Source: Acidobacteriota bacterium
GTDB taxonomy: Bacteria > Acidobacteriota > Blastocatellia > Pyrinomonadales > Pyrinomonadaceae
DNA length: 38,130 nucleotides
Direction of reading: 5' to 3'
NCBI GenBank assembly: GCA_019239425.1
Contig: JAFAZX010000073.1
Location: 1 to 38,130 of the forward strand
Below the pieces are notes generated by a model. It searched no databases. It was not told the origin of the DNA and was given only the letters and a program-made list of their open reading frames with translations. Below, piece after piece: positions 15,855 to 23,993 of this stretch (within the stretch, counting starts at the first letter, position 1; every line of letters starts with the position of its first letter). The position numbers and the translations under genes were made by a program.

Positions 15855-17888
15855 ATGTTACGCCGATTCACAGCTTCCACGATTCTCCTGGCACTCTTCA
15901 GCGCCTATCTCACTCCGCTCGCGGCCAACGCGGCCAACGCGGCGGCGCCGAAGAAGAACGCCAAGCAGTCGTCCAAGCTTGCCCCCGAGTTCGAAACCGC
16001 CGGCCCCGCCGGCGACCTCGTTCGCGTCATCATCCAGACCAAGGGCCGTCCGTCGGCGGCTCAAGAGAACGCCATCTCCTCCAAGGGCGGCCAGAAGGGG
16101 CGCGCCTTCGAATCCATCGACGCCATGACGGCGCTCGTCCCCCGCAACCAGCTCGCCTCCCTCGCCGCGCGCGAAGACGTCTCCTACGTCTCTCCCGACC
16201 GCCTCGTCTCGGCCGCGATGGCCGTCACGCGCGAGGCCACCGGCGCCGCCATCGCGCAGGCCGGCACCCAGGGCGCCGCGGGCGTCACCGGCAAGGGCGT
16301 CGGCATCGCCTTCGTCGACAGCGGCATCAGCACCTCGCACCCCGACTTCCAGAAGAACGGCAAGTCGCGCGTCGCGGCGGCCGTGGACTTCACCGGCAAC
16401 GGCAAGGCGGTCAAGGCCAAGGGCATCATGATCTCGGACGGCTGGCTGATGGGCGACGGCTGGCTGATGGGCGACGGCGCCGCCTCCGACCGCGAAGGTC
16501 ACGGCACGGGCGTCGCGGGCGTGGCCGCCGGCAACGGCGCCGCCTCGAAGGGCTACAACCAGAGCTTCGTCGGCATCGCCCCCGAGGCCAGCCTCATCGA
16601 CCTCAAGGTGCTCGACGACAACGGCGTCGGCACGACCAGCGCGGTCATCGGCGCCATCAACTGGGCCATCACCAACCAGAAGCGCTTCAACATCCGCGTC
16701 CTGAACCTCTCCCTGGGCGCCCCCGTCCGCGAGTCTTACCACACCGACCCGCTCTGCAAGGCGGTCGAGCGCGCGGTGCTCGCGGGCATCGTCGTCGTGG
16801 CCGCCGCCGGCAACGACGGCCGCACCGACGAGATCGTCGCCAACAACGCGGACGGCTCGCCCATCTACCGCCAGGCCTTCGGCACCATCCACAGCCCCGG
16901 CAACAGCCCCTACGCCATCACGGTCGGCGCCTCCGACACGCGCGGCACCGCCCGCCGCTCCGACGACCGCATGGCCCAGTTCTCTTCGAAGGGGCCGACG
17001 GCCGTCGACCACCTCGGCAAGCCCGACCTGGTCGCCCCCGGCCGCGGCATCGTCGCCGCGATGTCGCAGGAGAACCCTTACACGGCCGCGCAGCGCCCCG
17101 ACCGCGTCGCGGTTCCCACGGGCGCCGGCGCGCTCCAGAACGTCTACTACACGTACTACGGCACCTCCTTCTCGGCGCCGGTCGTCAGCGGCACGGTGGC
17201 CCTGATGCTCGAAGCCAACAAGTCGCTCACGCCCGAGCTGGTGAAGGCTTCGCTGCTGCGGACGGCCAACGCCCTGCCCGACTCGCTCTTCGCCTCGAAG
17301 ACGGCCAACGTGCTGACGCAGGGCGCGGGGCAGGTCAACGCGGCGGCGGCGGTCGAGCTGGCCCGCGCCTTCGTCCCGAACGCCGACAAGCTGAAGGCCG
17401 GCGACAAGGTGCTCCGCCCGAACGTCTCGGTCGGCGGCACGTTCCGCATCGGCGGCGAGACGGTCTCGACCACCGACCGCGTGCGCTACGCCAACGGCGT
17501 CCTCTTCACACAGCAGCCCGTCCTCGTCAACGGCATCATGATCTCGGACGGCATCATGATCTCGGACGGCTGGCTGATGGGCGACGGCTGGCTCATGGGC
17601 GACGGCATCATGATCAGCGACGGCCGCCTGATGAGTGACGGCTGGTTGATGGGCGACGGCATCATGATTTCGGACGGCATCATGATCTCGGACGGCATCA
17701 TGATTAGTGACGGCATCATGATTAGCGACGGCATCGTCAACGGCAACGGCTGGCTGATGGGCGACGGCATCATGATCAGCGACGGCATCATGATTTCGGA
17801 CGGCATCATGATCTCGGACGGCTGGCTGATGGGCGACGGCTGGCTCATGGGCGACGGCATGCTGCTGGACAACGCGAAGAGCCTGTAA
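15855..17888 (+). CDS. Secreted S8 (subtilisin-like) serine protease with hexapeptide repeat tail
   Basis: The 677-aa enzyme has a signal peptide (MLRRFTASTILLALFSAYLT, cleavage after ANA near residue 29), an I9-like propeptide, and an S8 domain with catalytic Asp155 (FVDSGIS), His216 (REGHGTGVAG) and Ser438 (YGTSFSAPVVSG). It should cleave proteins outside the cytoplasm. From residue 560 to about 673 nineteen six-residue units of the forms GIMISD and GWLMGD follow, a regular solenoid-like tail; three such units also sit inside the catalytic domain just before His216. I chose the ATG at 15855 because AGGGA precedes it; an alternative start nine codons upstream is weaker. It ends in a shared terminator facing a metalloprotease gene. 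Confidence 0.93.
   Translation: MLRRFTASTILLALFSAYLTPLAANAANAAAPKKNAKQSSKLAPEFETAGPAGDLVRVIIQTKGRPSAAQENAISSKGGQKGRAFESIDAMTALVPRNQLASLAAREDVSYVSPDRLVSAAMAVTREATGAAIAQAGTQGAAGVTGKGVGIAFVDSGISTSHPDFQKNGKSRVAAAVDFTGNGKAVKAKGIMISDGWLMGDGWLMGDGAASDREGHGTGVAGVAAGNGAASKGYNQSFVGIAPEASLIDLKVLDDNGVGTTSAVIGAINWAITNQKRFNIRVLNLSLGAPVRESYHTDPLCKAVERAVLAGIVVVAAAGNDGRTDEIVANNADGSPIYRQAFGTIHSPGNSPYAITVGASDTRGTARRSDDRMAQFSSKGPTAVDHLGKPDLVAPGRGIVAAMSQENPYTAAQRPDRVAVPTGAGALQNVYYTYYGTSFSAPVVSGTVALMLEANKSLTPELVKASLLRTANALPDSLFASKTANVLTQGAGQVNAAAAVELARAFVPNADKLKAGDKVLRPNVSVGGTFRIGGETVSTTDRVRYANGVLFTQQPVLVNGIMISDGIMISDGWLMGDGWLMGDGIMISDGRLMSDGWLMGDGIMISDGIMISDGIMISDGIMISDGIVNGNGWLMGDGIMISDGIMISDGIMISDGWLMGDGWLMGDGMLLDNAKSL
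17532..17873 (+). repeat. Coding 18-bp tandem repeats (19 hexapeptide units)
   Basis: Nineteen 18-base units code GIMISD or GWLMGD with few variants (GRLMSD, GIVNGN, GMLLDN). Synonymous differences (TCGGAC, AGCGAC, AGTGAC) show that the units are old or under protein-level selection rather than a fresh expansion. Confidence 0.95.
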
Positions 17889-17904
17889 GGTTGGGGTAGG
17901 TGAG

Positions 17905-17949
17905 AAGGGCGAGGGGGCGACTCTGTAACAGAGTCGCCCCCTCGCCCTT
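17905..17949. terminator. Long bidirectional terminator between two protease genes
   Basis: A perfect 21-bp stem (AAGGGCGAGGGGGCGACTCTG with its complement) closes a 3-base loop TAA. It lies between the convergent subtilase and metalloprotease genes; the arms themselves supply CCCTT and its mirror as short exit tracts. Confidence 0.8.
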
Positions 17950-17972
17950 TGTGTCGAGAGCCGGCCCGCGGG

Positions 17973-20135
17973 CTACTGCCCGAAGCGCTGTCGGTACTCG
18001 GTCGAGGTGATGAAGGCCTTGACCATCTCGGCGGCGATGTAGTCGCCGTTGAACTGGTTGAGCTTCGAGAGCCAGAAGTTGTAGCCCGTGAAGTCCGCGT
18101 CCGGCGTGTCGTCCGGGTTCCTTCTCAGGTAGCCGAAGTACTGCATCAGGACGAAGGCGCGGTTCTTCTCCGCGGCGACGAGGTCTGCGTCCTCCGCGAC
18201 CTTGCGCAGCACACTCGCGCGCCCCGCGTCCGTGTTGTTCGCCGTCAGCTCGTTGATGAGGTTCTGGCGCTCGTTCGCGTCGAGCACGCCGCCCGCGTTC
18301 GTGTTCAGCGTGTCCACGAACTGCGTCGGCGAGAGCGTACGCGGGTAGCGCGCGAGGAACTCGGCGCGCTGGACGAACTTCAGCGCGAACGCCTGCTTGT
18401 TCGCCTCGAGCTGCGCCTCCCAGTTCCCTACGCCGACGACCACGTTGCGCCCGATCTCCTGCGTGTCGGGGAAGAACTGCTGGAAGCGCACGGGCACGGG
18501 CGTCCCCGCAATGTTCCCGTAGGCGGACTTGTAGAGCCTGTAGACGAGGTAGCCGGTCTGCTGGAACTCGATGGAGAGGAAGAACGCTGCCGAAACGTTA
18601 ATCCGCTTCACCTCGCGGCACTGTGCGTTAGAGCCGCAGGACTCGATCTCGTTCGTCCAGAAGTTGAGGCCCGACTGGTCGGGCTCGCGCGAGAGGAAGT
18701 CTCGGTAGTGCTGCGCGACGAAGAACTGCGAGTTGTCGGAGAGGTTCTGGCCCGCCAGCACGCCGTTCGGCAGGTCAACTGTCAGGCCGCCCGCGACGTA
18801 GGCCACCTGCCCGGCCGAGGAGACGGCGCGGACGCTGTACTCGCCCGGCGGCGTCAGGATGCTCGGCGCGATGTCGAAGCTGATGACGGGGATGCCGAAG
18901 CCATTAATCTGCTGCACGTTCGAGACGGAGATGTAGGGCGAGTTGATGCTGACGGTGACGCCGGTCACAGTCCCGGCGGGCGCGGCGTTCATGTTGTCGC
19001 CCGCGACGAAGATGGTCTGCGGCTGTCCCGGCACGATGGGGACGGCCACGGTCGAGAGCTGGAAGTTCGTGCCGATGAACCTCGGGTTGATGGCGGGCAC
19101 CGCGCCCGTCACCCCGACGTTGAGCGCCGCGGTCGTCTCCGCGCCGACCGTCACCGTCCCGGCCTCCGTCGTCACGAAGGGCGGCTGCTGGTTGAGCGTG
19201 CCCGAAGGGTAGCCGCCGCCGTTCGAACCTATCTGCCCGACCGCGACCGGCTCGTCCAGCGGCTCGACGACGACGCGGTACTGACCCGGGGGCAGGCTGT
19301 CGATGCGGTAGTTGCCGGCCGCGTTGACGACGTTGCCGCCCAGGAGGCGTCCCGTCGCCACGTCCTCGGCAAAGACGTGCGCGCCGAAGGCGGCCGCGCC
19401 CGTCGTCGAGTTGTAGCCGACGCGGCCCGCGATGCTCCCGAGCCCGGTGCGCGGGCCGTAGACGGCGCGGATGCCCGCCACGTCGTCGGCCGCGAGCGTG
19501 CGCGTCGTGAAGTTCGGAAGGTTGTAGATGCCGTTCACGCCCTGCCGCGGCTGCATCGAGGCGGCGACGACGCCCGAGTGTTCGAGCCCGAGCATGTGGC
19601 CGATCTCGTGGACGAAGGTCGATTCGAGGTCGTAGCTGTCGGTCGTCCCGTCGGTCGAGAAGAAGCTCGCGACCTGGTTGCCGAAGGCGTCGAAGCGCGT
19701 CACGAGCGGGTTGATGGCGAGGTCGGCCTCGGTGATGTTGCCCGACGCGTCGAAGGTGACGCGCGCCCGCCCCGGCTGGACGCCGGTCGAGAAGAGCGCG
19801 CGGTTCGTGCCCGTGTCGGCGATGGTGATGAGGCTCACGCCGTCGGCGACCGCGTCCTGCGCGTTGCTGGTCGTGACGTTGAACTGGATGTTGGAGGCCA
19901 AGGCCCAGCGGCTCAGCGCGCGGCGCGCCGCGAAGACGACCTGCGCGCCCGTGGCGCGGACGTAGGACGGCGGCGAGTTGAGCGAGGTCGAGAGCGCGAC
20001 CGTGATGGTCGTCGTCGGCCAGTGGAGCTGCGTCGTCGCGGAAGTGTTCGTGTACTGCAAGGTGTACGCGCGCGGCCGGGCGGCCGGCGCGAGCACGAGT
20101 GCGGTCAGGACGAGTAGAGCGAGAAACAGGCGCAT
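17973..20135 (-). CDS. Secreted matrixin-like zinc metalloprotease with DUF4214-like regions
   Basis: The 720-aa protein has a signal peptide (MRLFLALLVLTALVLAPAAR), a metzincin catalytic domain with the zinc motif HEIGHMLGLEHS (His176, Glu177, His180, His186) and a Met-turn-like ASMQP. A carboxypeptidase-regulatory-like beta domain follows at about 230-290 (GSIAGRVGYNSTTGAAAFGA). After a further beta domain, about 455-720 contain two DUF4214-type segments (HYRDFLSREPDQSGLNFW and YFGYLRRNPDDTPDADFTGY), common in secreted acidobacterial proteins. Its substrate is unknown. It stands alone, convergent with the subtilase gene; both would act outside the cell. Confidence 0.9.
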   Translation of the reverse strand: MRLFLALLVLTALVLAPAARPRAYTLQYTNTSATTQLHWPTTTITVALSTSLNSPPSYVRATGAQVVFAARRALSRWALASNIQFNVTTSNAQDAVADGVSLITIADTGTNRALFSTGVQPGRARVTFDASGNITEADLAINPLVTRFDAFGNQVASFFSTDGTTDSYDLESTFVHEIGHMLGLEHSGVVAASMQPRQGVNGIYNLPNFTTRTLAADDVAGIRAVYGPRTGLGSIAGRVGYNSTTGAAAFGAHVFAEDVATGRLLGGNVVNAAGNYRIDSLPPGQYRVVVEPLDEPVAVGQIGSNGGGYPSGTLNQQPPFVTTEAGTVTVGAETTAALNVGVTGAVPAINPRFIGTNFQLSTVAVPIVPGQPQTIFVAGDNMNAAPAGTVTGVTVSINSPYISVSNVQQINGFGIPVISFDIAPSILTPPGEYSVRAVSSAGQVAYVAGGLTVDLPNGVLAGQNLSDNSQFFVAQHYRDFLSREPDQSGLNFWTNEIESCGSNAQCREVKRINVSAAFFLSIEFQQTGYLVYRLYKSAYGNIAGTPVPVRFQQFFPDTQEIGRNVVVGVGNWEAQLEANKQAFALKFVQRAEFLARYPRTLSPTQFVDTLNTNAGGVLDANERQNLINELTANNTDAGRASVLRKVAEDADLVAAEKNRAFVLMQYFGYLRRNPDDTPDADFTGYNFWLSKLNQFNGDYIAAEMVKAFITSTEYRQRFGQ

Positions 20136-20286
20136 GAAATAAACCCCTTGTCGGCTAGGACAGAACGGATCGGGGAACGGCCCGGCGGGGAGAAAGACGC
20201 TTCGTAGGTGGGGACGAAGGCCGCACGCGCGCGGCTCAAGGATGATAGCAAGGCGAGCGCCGCGACTTCAAACAGTTTTTTTTTAA

Positions 20287-20356
20287 GGCAGTAGGCAGTA
20301 GGCAGATGGCAGTAGGCAGTTAAAGCGAGACCTCTTTAATTGCCTACTGCCTACTT
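20287..20356. repeat. GGCAGTA heptamer repeats, inverted pair
   Basis: Units GGCAGTAGGCAGTAGGCAG, a GGCAGAT variant, and GGCAGTAGGCAGTTAA at 20287-20322 face the complementary arm TTAATTGCCTACTGCCTAC at about 20336-20354, directly after the stop of the small membrane protein gene. Confidence 0.85.
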
Positions 20357-20358
20357 CT

Positions 20359-20706
20359 TTACTTTCTCGGGCGGCGCCGGGGGCGGCGGGGGGCGGGGGA
20401 GCCGTAGGTCGTCGTGGCGGCGGCCGCGGCCGTGCCGGTCACGCCGTCGGCGATGGCGGCCGCGTCGTCGGGCGTCGCGGGCGCGAGGGCCGACGCGGGC
20501 TGCTGCGCGCCGTGCAGGTCGGAGAAGGCGACCACGAGCAGCAGGGCGGCGACGCCGAGCGTCGCGATGAGGTAGAGCAGCGCCACCTGTTCGAGCGCCA
20601 GCAGGACGATGATGATGATGACCGCGGCGGCGCTCAGCAGCAGCGAGTTGCGGCGCCTACGCTTCCGCACGCCCTCGGACGCCGCGCGGCTGTAGTTTCG
20701 ACTCAT
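20359..20706 (-). CDS. Small membrane protein with basic ends
   Basis: The 115-aa product begins MSRNYSRAASEGVRKRRRRN, has two adjacent hydrophobic segments (SLLLSAAAVIIIIVLLAL and LYLIATLGVAALLLVVAF, residues about 22-62), then an Ala/Pro/Thr-rich region and the basic end RRPRRRPRK. GGGAG lies nine bases before the start. It is 152 bases downstream of the export protein gene but separated from it by a terminator, so it likely has its own promoter. No family is recognised. Confidence 0.7.
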   Translation of the reverse strand: MSRNYSRAASEGVRKRRRRNSLLLSAAAVIIIIVLLALEQVALLYLIATLGVAALLLVVAFSDLHGAQQPASALAPATPDDAAAIADGVTGTAAAAATTTYGSPAPRRPRRRPRK

Positions 20707-20801
20707 GACAGACTCTCCCGAAAAATTAGTGCCCCGACGAAACCGATAATCTACCACACGCGGGCGCGGGGCGGCCAACGGCGGCGGCGGCGCAGACGAA
20801 A

Positions 20802-20832
20802 GGGGGGCGGCCGCGAGAGACGGCCGTCCCCC
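20802..20832 (-). terminator. Terminator of the SLBB export protein gene
   Basis: GGGGGACGGCCG pairs with CGGCCGCCCCCC on the minus strand (one mismatch, 7-base loop) and is followed by TTTCGTC, 26 bases past the stop at 20859. Confidence 0.7.
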
Positions 20833-20858
20833 TTCGCAGAAAGGTCGCGCGGCGCGAC

Positions 20859-21911
20859 TCAGTAGATGACCCTGAGCGGCAGGCCCGTCGCGAGCGAGGT
20901 CACCGAGTTGGCCGCCCCGCCCAGGAAGAAGTTGCGGAAGATGTTGCGGGGGCTGCCCGAGTTGTCGGGCACGTCCACGATGTCGTAGGCCTGGAGCTCG
21001 ATGTCCTTGACCTTCTCCTTCTGGATGTCCTTGAAGTTGATGACCATCTTGTCCGGCTCGGCCTGCCCCTTCTTCCGTCGCCAGATGATGATGGCCTCGG
21101 ACTTCGCGTCCTTGACGAGTCCGCCCACCATCGCGATGGCCTGCTTGAGCTGCATGTTGTTCTTCAGGTAGAGGCTCATCGGCTGGCGCACCGAGCCGGT
21201 GATGTAGACCGGCAGCGCCTCCTGCACGATGACGATGTCGCCGGGGCGGACGACCGGGTTGGCCTCGGGCTTGCCGTCCTTGAGCGCGAGCAGGCTGTAG
21301 ATGTCGTAACCGACCTGCGTCGGGTCGGCCGGCTTGAAGGTGTCGGCCGGCACGGCCGCGAGGTCTTCGGCGTCCGGGCACATGATCGCCTCGGTGTGGA
21401 AAATCTGGATGTCGCCGCCGGCCGCGTCGGTCACGCCGCCGCTGGAGGCGAGCACGTCGAGCAGCTTCACCTTGCGCATCATCTGGACGCGCTGCGGCGA
21501 GCGCACCGCGCCGAAGACGATGGCCGGGGGCCGGCTCTTGGCCTCGGTCAGGCGGAGGTTGACCTGCGGCTTGTTGAGGTACTTGGCGAGCGCCTTGACG
21601 ATGTCGGTCTTGATCTCGCGGTCGGTGCGGCACTGCGCGCGGATGGGCTGCTCGATGAACGGGATGGCGATGTTGCCCTCGTCGTCCACGACCAGCGGGC
21701 CGTTGAACTGCGTCTCGTTGTAGACGCGCAGCTCCAGCACGTCGCCCGGGCCGAGCACGTACTTCTTGACGCCCATCCCGTCGAGCGAGGCCGAGGCCGA
21801 AGACGTGTTGACGACCGCGCCCTGCGAGGCGGAGCCGCCGTCCTGCGCGAAGGCGGAGGCGGCGCAGCCGCAGACGGCGAGCGCGAGAAGAGCGGCGATT
21901 TTAATTCTCAT
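20859..21911 (-). CDS. Polysaccharide export protein with SLBB domains (Wza-like)
   Basis: The 350-aa protein has a signal sequence with a possible lipobox (MRIKIAALLALAVCGCAASA), a poly-export domain (KYVLGPGDVLELRVYNE, about 50-125) and two SLBB-type beta-grasp segments (IVFGAVRSPQRVQMMRKVKL and VYITGSVRQPMSLYLKNNMQ). Such proteins form the outer-membrane channel or periplasmic part of capsule and exopolysaccharide export, together with a Wzc-type partner that is not in this window. AGGAAGG upstream supports the start. It is followed by a terminator. Confidence 0.9.
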   Translation of the reverse strand: MRIKIAALLALAVCGCAASAFAQDGGSASQGAVVNTSSASASLDGMGVKKYVLGPGDVLELRVYNETQFNGPLVVDDEGNIAIPFIEQPIRAQCRTDREIKTDIVKALAKYLNKPQVNLRLTEAKSRPPAIVFGAVRSPQRVQMMRKVKLLDVLASSGGVTDAAGGDIQIFHTEAIMCPDAEDLAAVPADTFKPADPTQVGYDIYSLLALKDGKPEANPVVRPGDIVIVQEALPVYITGSVRQPMSLYLKNNMQLKQAIAMVGGLVKDAKSEAIIIWRRKKGQAEPDKMVINFKDIQKEKVKDIELQAYDIVDVPDNSGSPRNIFRNFFLGGAANSVTSLATGLPLRVIY

Positions 21912-22039
21912 AGCGAAACCTTCCTGTGGCAGTGGGGCTCGGGGAGCGGTCGCCCTTCAGTCGAAAACGCGAATGCCTGATGCCCTCGGACGAATACTTC
22001 TAGATGCCGCGGCACGCGCGGCGGCTGCCCCTTGAAAAC

Positions 22040-22276
22040 TTATTCGCCGCGGCCGGGCGCGCGGCCGCCGTGACTGTCGCGGTGGTGGCGACGGTGGTGG
22101 CGGCGGTGCGCACCGCGGGCCGGGACGGTGCCCGGCACTGCGAACCCCCTGAAAAGGAGATTGCAATTGTCGCACAAGAGGTTATAAACGCCAATCATCC
22201 GCAGCAGCAGGGGCGTGTCCGTGTAGCCCCGGCGCACGCGCGAACTGTGGCACTTGGGGCAGTGTTGTGAGATCAA
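22040..22276 (-). CDS. Small zinc-ribbon protein with His-rich tail, TTG start
   Basis: The 78-aa protein has two CxxC pairs (C6/C9, HCPKCHSSRVRRGYTDTP, and C35/C38, LLCDNCNLLFRGFAVPG) and a C-terminal tail rich in His and Arg (AHRRHHRRHHRDSHGGR). There is no ATG; a TTG at 22276 overlaps the stop of the upstream gene in TTGA, and GAGGTG lies before it, indicating translational coupling. The ribbon is of a type seen in small acidobacterial proteins; a role in metal or nucleic-acid binding is plausible but not shown. Confidence 0.7.
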   Translation of the reverse strand: MISQHCPKCHSSRVRRGYTDTPLLLRMIGVYNLLCDNCNLLFRGFAVPGTVPARGAHRRHHRRHHRDSHGGRAPGRGE

Positions 22277-23334
22277 TCGGACACCTCGCCCTCGTCGCGG
22301 GGGACGACGCGGCGCGCGCCCGCGCCGTCGTCGTCCAGCCCGCGGCTCAACTCCTCGGCCATCTCGGCCGTGCGCATCCGCGCGCGCAGCATCTCGATCT
22401 CGCGCTGGATGCGGTTGGCGGCCTCGTCGCGGGCGTCCTCGCTCATGTCGGCGCGCGAGAGGTAGAAGAGCGCGTCGCGGTAGCGCGCCACGGCGCGTGA
22501 GTACTTGCCGCGGAAGGCCGCGCGCTCGGCCATCTCGACCCACTGCCCGACCTTCACCGACGCGATGAAGTTCTTCAGCGCGGTCGAAGAATCCACGAAC
22601 TCGCGCTCGCCCGGGTAGGCGCGCAAAGCCTCGGCCACGACTTCGAGCGCGCGCTGCGCCGTCTCGATCCTGTCGGAGTGGCGCACACGCCTCTGCGCCT
22701 CGTGCGTGAGCCGCGTGGCCTCGCCGCGCGCCCAGGCGAGGAAGTGTTTGCGCTGGTAGGCGCGCACGCGCTCCTGGCCCGAGCGGAGGGCCGCGCGCAT
22801 CTCGGCCGCCCCGCCCGGCGCGCGCAGGGCCTCGTCGGTGTTAGCCAGGTACTGCTCGCAGAGCTTGTACGCTTCGAGGTGCGACTCGGGCGGCGTCGAA
22901 GGCGTGTCGAGTTCCGAGAGCCTCTGCTGGAGCGTGCGCAGCGCGGCCACCTGCGCCTGCATGCCGGGCCAGCTCTTGGCCTGCGCCTGCGGCTTGAAGG
23001 CGACGCGCGCCGGGTCGCCCGCGCCCATCACCATCTCCATCTCGCGCGTGTAGCGCGACCAGGCCCTCCGCATCACCACCTCGCGCGCGAACGCGGCGAA
23101 GAGGATGACGAAGCCGGCGGCGAGGCCGGCCGGAATCCAGGGCGCCTCGTCCCCGTCGGAGCGCAGCAGAGCCCAGACGATCCAGAAGAGCGCGACCGAG
23201 AGCGAACCCGCGACGAACATGTAGCCGGCCGTCGAAGGCATGCGCGGGTTCCCGCGCGGCCGGCGCCGCCCCCCGCCCGCGTTCGCGCGCGCGCGCTGCT
23301 GCTGTGCCGCCTGCTCGGCTGGGCTGGTGGGCAA
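22273..23334 (-). CDS. Membrane-anchored helical protein of unknown function
   Basis: The 353-aa protein has a basic Gln/Arg/Gly-rich N-terminus, two membrane helices (FVAGSLSVALFWIVWALL and IPAGLAAGFVILFAAFAR, about residues 39-88) and a long cytosolic helical part with TPR-like character (KYSRAVARYRDALFYLSRAD). The start is TTG at 23334 with GGAGAGA seven bases upstream; the first ATG would remove 31 residues. It forms a coupled pair with the zinc-ribbon gene downstream (TTGA overlap), so the two products probably act together. No known family is recognised. Confidence 0.75.
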   Translation of the reverse strand: MPTSPAEQAAQQQRARANAGGGRRRPRGNPRMPSTAGYMFVAGSLSVALFWIVWALLRSDGDEAPWIPAGLAAGFVILFAAFAREVVMRRAWSRYTREMEMVMGAGDPARVAFKPQAQAKSWPGMQAQVAALRTLQQRLSELDTPSTPPESHLEAYKLCEQYLANTDEALRAPGGAAEMRAALRSGQERVRAYQRKHFLAWARGEATRLTHEAQRRVRHSDRIETAQRALEVVAEALRAYPGEREFVDSSTALKNFIASVKVGQWVEMAERAAFRGKYSRAVARYRDALFYLSRADMSEDARDEAANRIQREIEMLRARMRTAEMAEELSRGLDDDGAGARRVVPRDEGEVSD

Positions 23335-23500
23335 TGTCTCTCTCCGCTGTTAAAAGGGGGCGCGTGGCGCGCGCGCTTCTAAAATAAGGAGGCCGGCGTC
23401 ACTCTCAAACGACGCCGTCGGCGGCCGTGGGCAGGGATTATAGTCTTTCCCGCCGAACTCTCCAATTGCCGAATGCGATTTAGCGACCGAAACATTCATC

Positions 23501-23530
23501 TTGGAGGTGGCACGCCCGAACGTTTATACT
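23501..23530 (+). promoter_or_regulatory. Sigma-70-type promoter of the zinc-ribbon/TM gene
   Basis: TTGGAG (23501-23506) and TATACT (23525-23530) are 18 bases apart, and the gene starts about 60 bases further on. The region between the divergent genes (23335-23588) shows nothing else. Confidence 0.55.
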
Positions 23531-23588
23531 GCGTTCCGTTTACGGCGGCGTTCGGTCGCGCCGGTAGGCCAAGGGGGGATTGAAGAAG

Positions 23589-23924
23589 ATGGAGAAGCGC
23601 TGTCAAAAATGCGGGTCGGCGGTCGGCGCCGAGCAGGCCTTCTGCCCGACGTGCGGGGCCGTCATCGGGATGGACATGGGGAAGACGCAGGCCGGCGGCG
23701 GCTGGGACCTGGCCTCGACCATGGTCGGCCCGCACGCGAGCACGCCGCCGCGCTCGACCGGCGAGCGGCGCGCGCGCCCGAGCCGGCCCGAGGCCCCGAA
23801 GCCCGAAGCCCCGAAGCCGCCGCCGCGCAAGAGCAACACGTTCCTCCTCGCCGTCGTCGGTTTCCTGGCCGTGCTTCTCATCGGCGGCCTCTTGATTCTT
23901 CTACTGCTGAAATCGAACGGGTAG
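23589..23924 (+). CDS. Zinc-ribbon protein with C-terminal membrane helix
   Basis: The 111-aa protein starts MEKRCQKCGSAVGAEQAFCP and carries a zinc-ribbon (CQKC...CPTC), then a low-complexity Pro/Ala/Arg linker with PEAPKPEAPKPPP, and a C-terminal membrane helix (TFLLAVVGFLAVLLIGGLLI). The tail-anchored layout places the ribbon in the cytoplasm. I chose the ATG at 23589, 11 bases after AAGGGGGGA; a TTG at 23580 is too close to that site. A PrsW-type protease gene follows after 69 bases, and the two may form an operon. Confidence 0.8.
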   Translation: MEKRCQKCGSAVGAEQAFCPTCGAVIGMDMGKTQAGGGWDLASTMVGPHASTPPRSTGERRARPSRPEAPKPEAPKPPPRKSNTFLLAVVGFLAVLLIGGLLILLLLKSNG

Positions 23925-23993
23925 CCGCGGGGAAGAAGGGCACCACCCGCCGCCCCGGTCTCCGCCGCCCGCGACGCGCGCGGGCCGCTCCAT

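Noticed and set aside
17949..20117. 722-codon frame opposite the metalloprotease
   Set aside because: Antisense shadow caused by high GC; the minus strand has a signal peptide and zinc motif.
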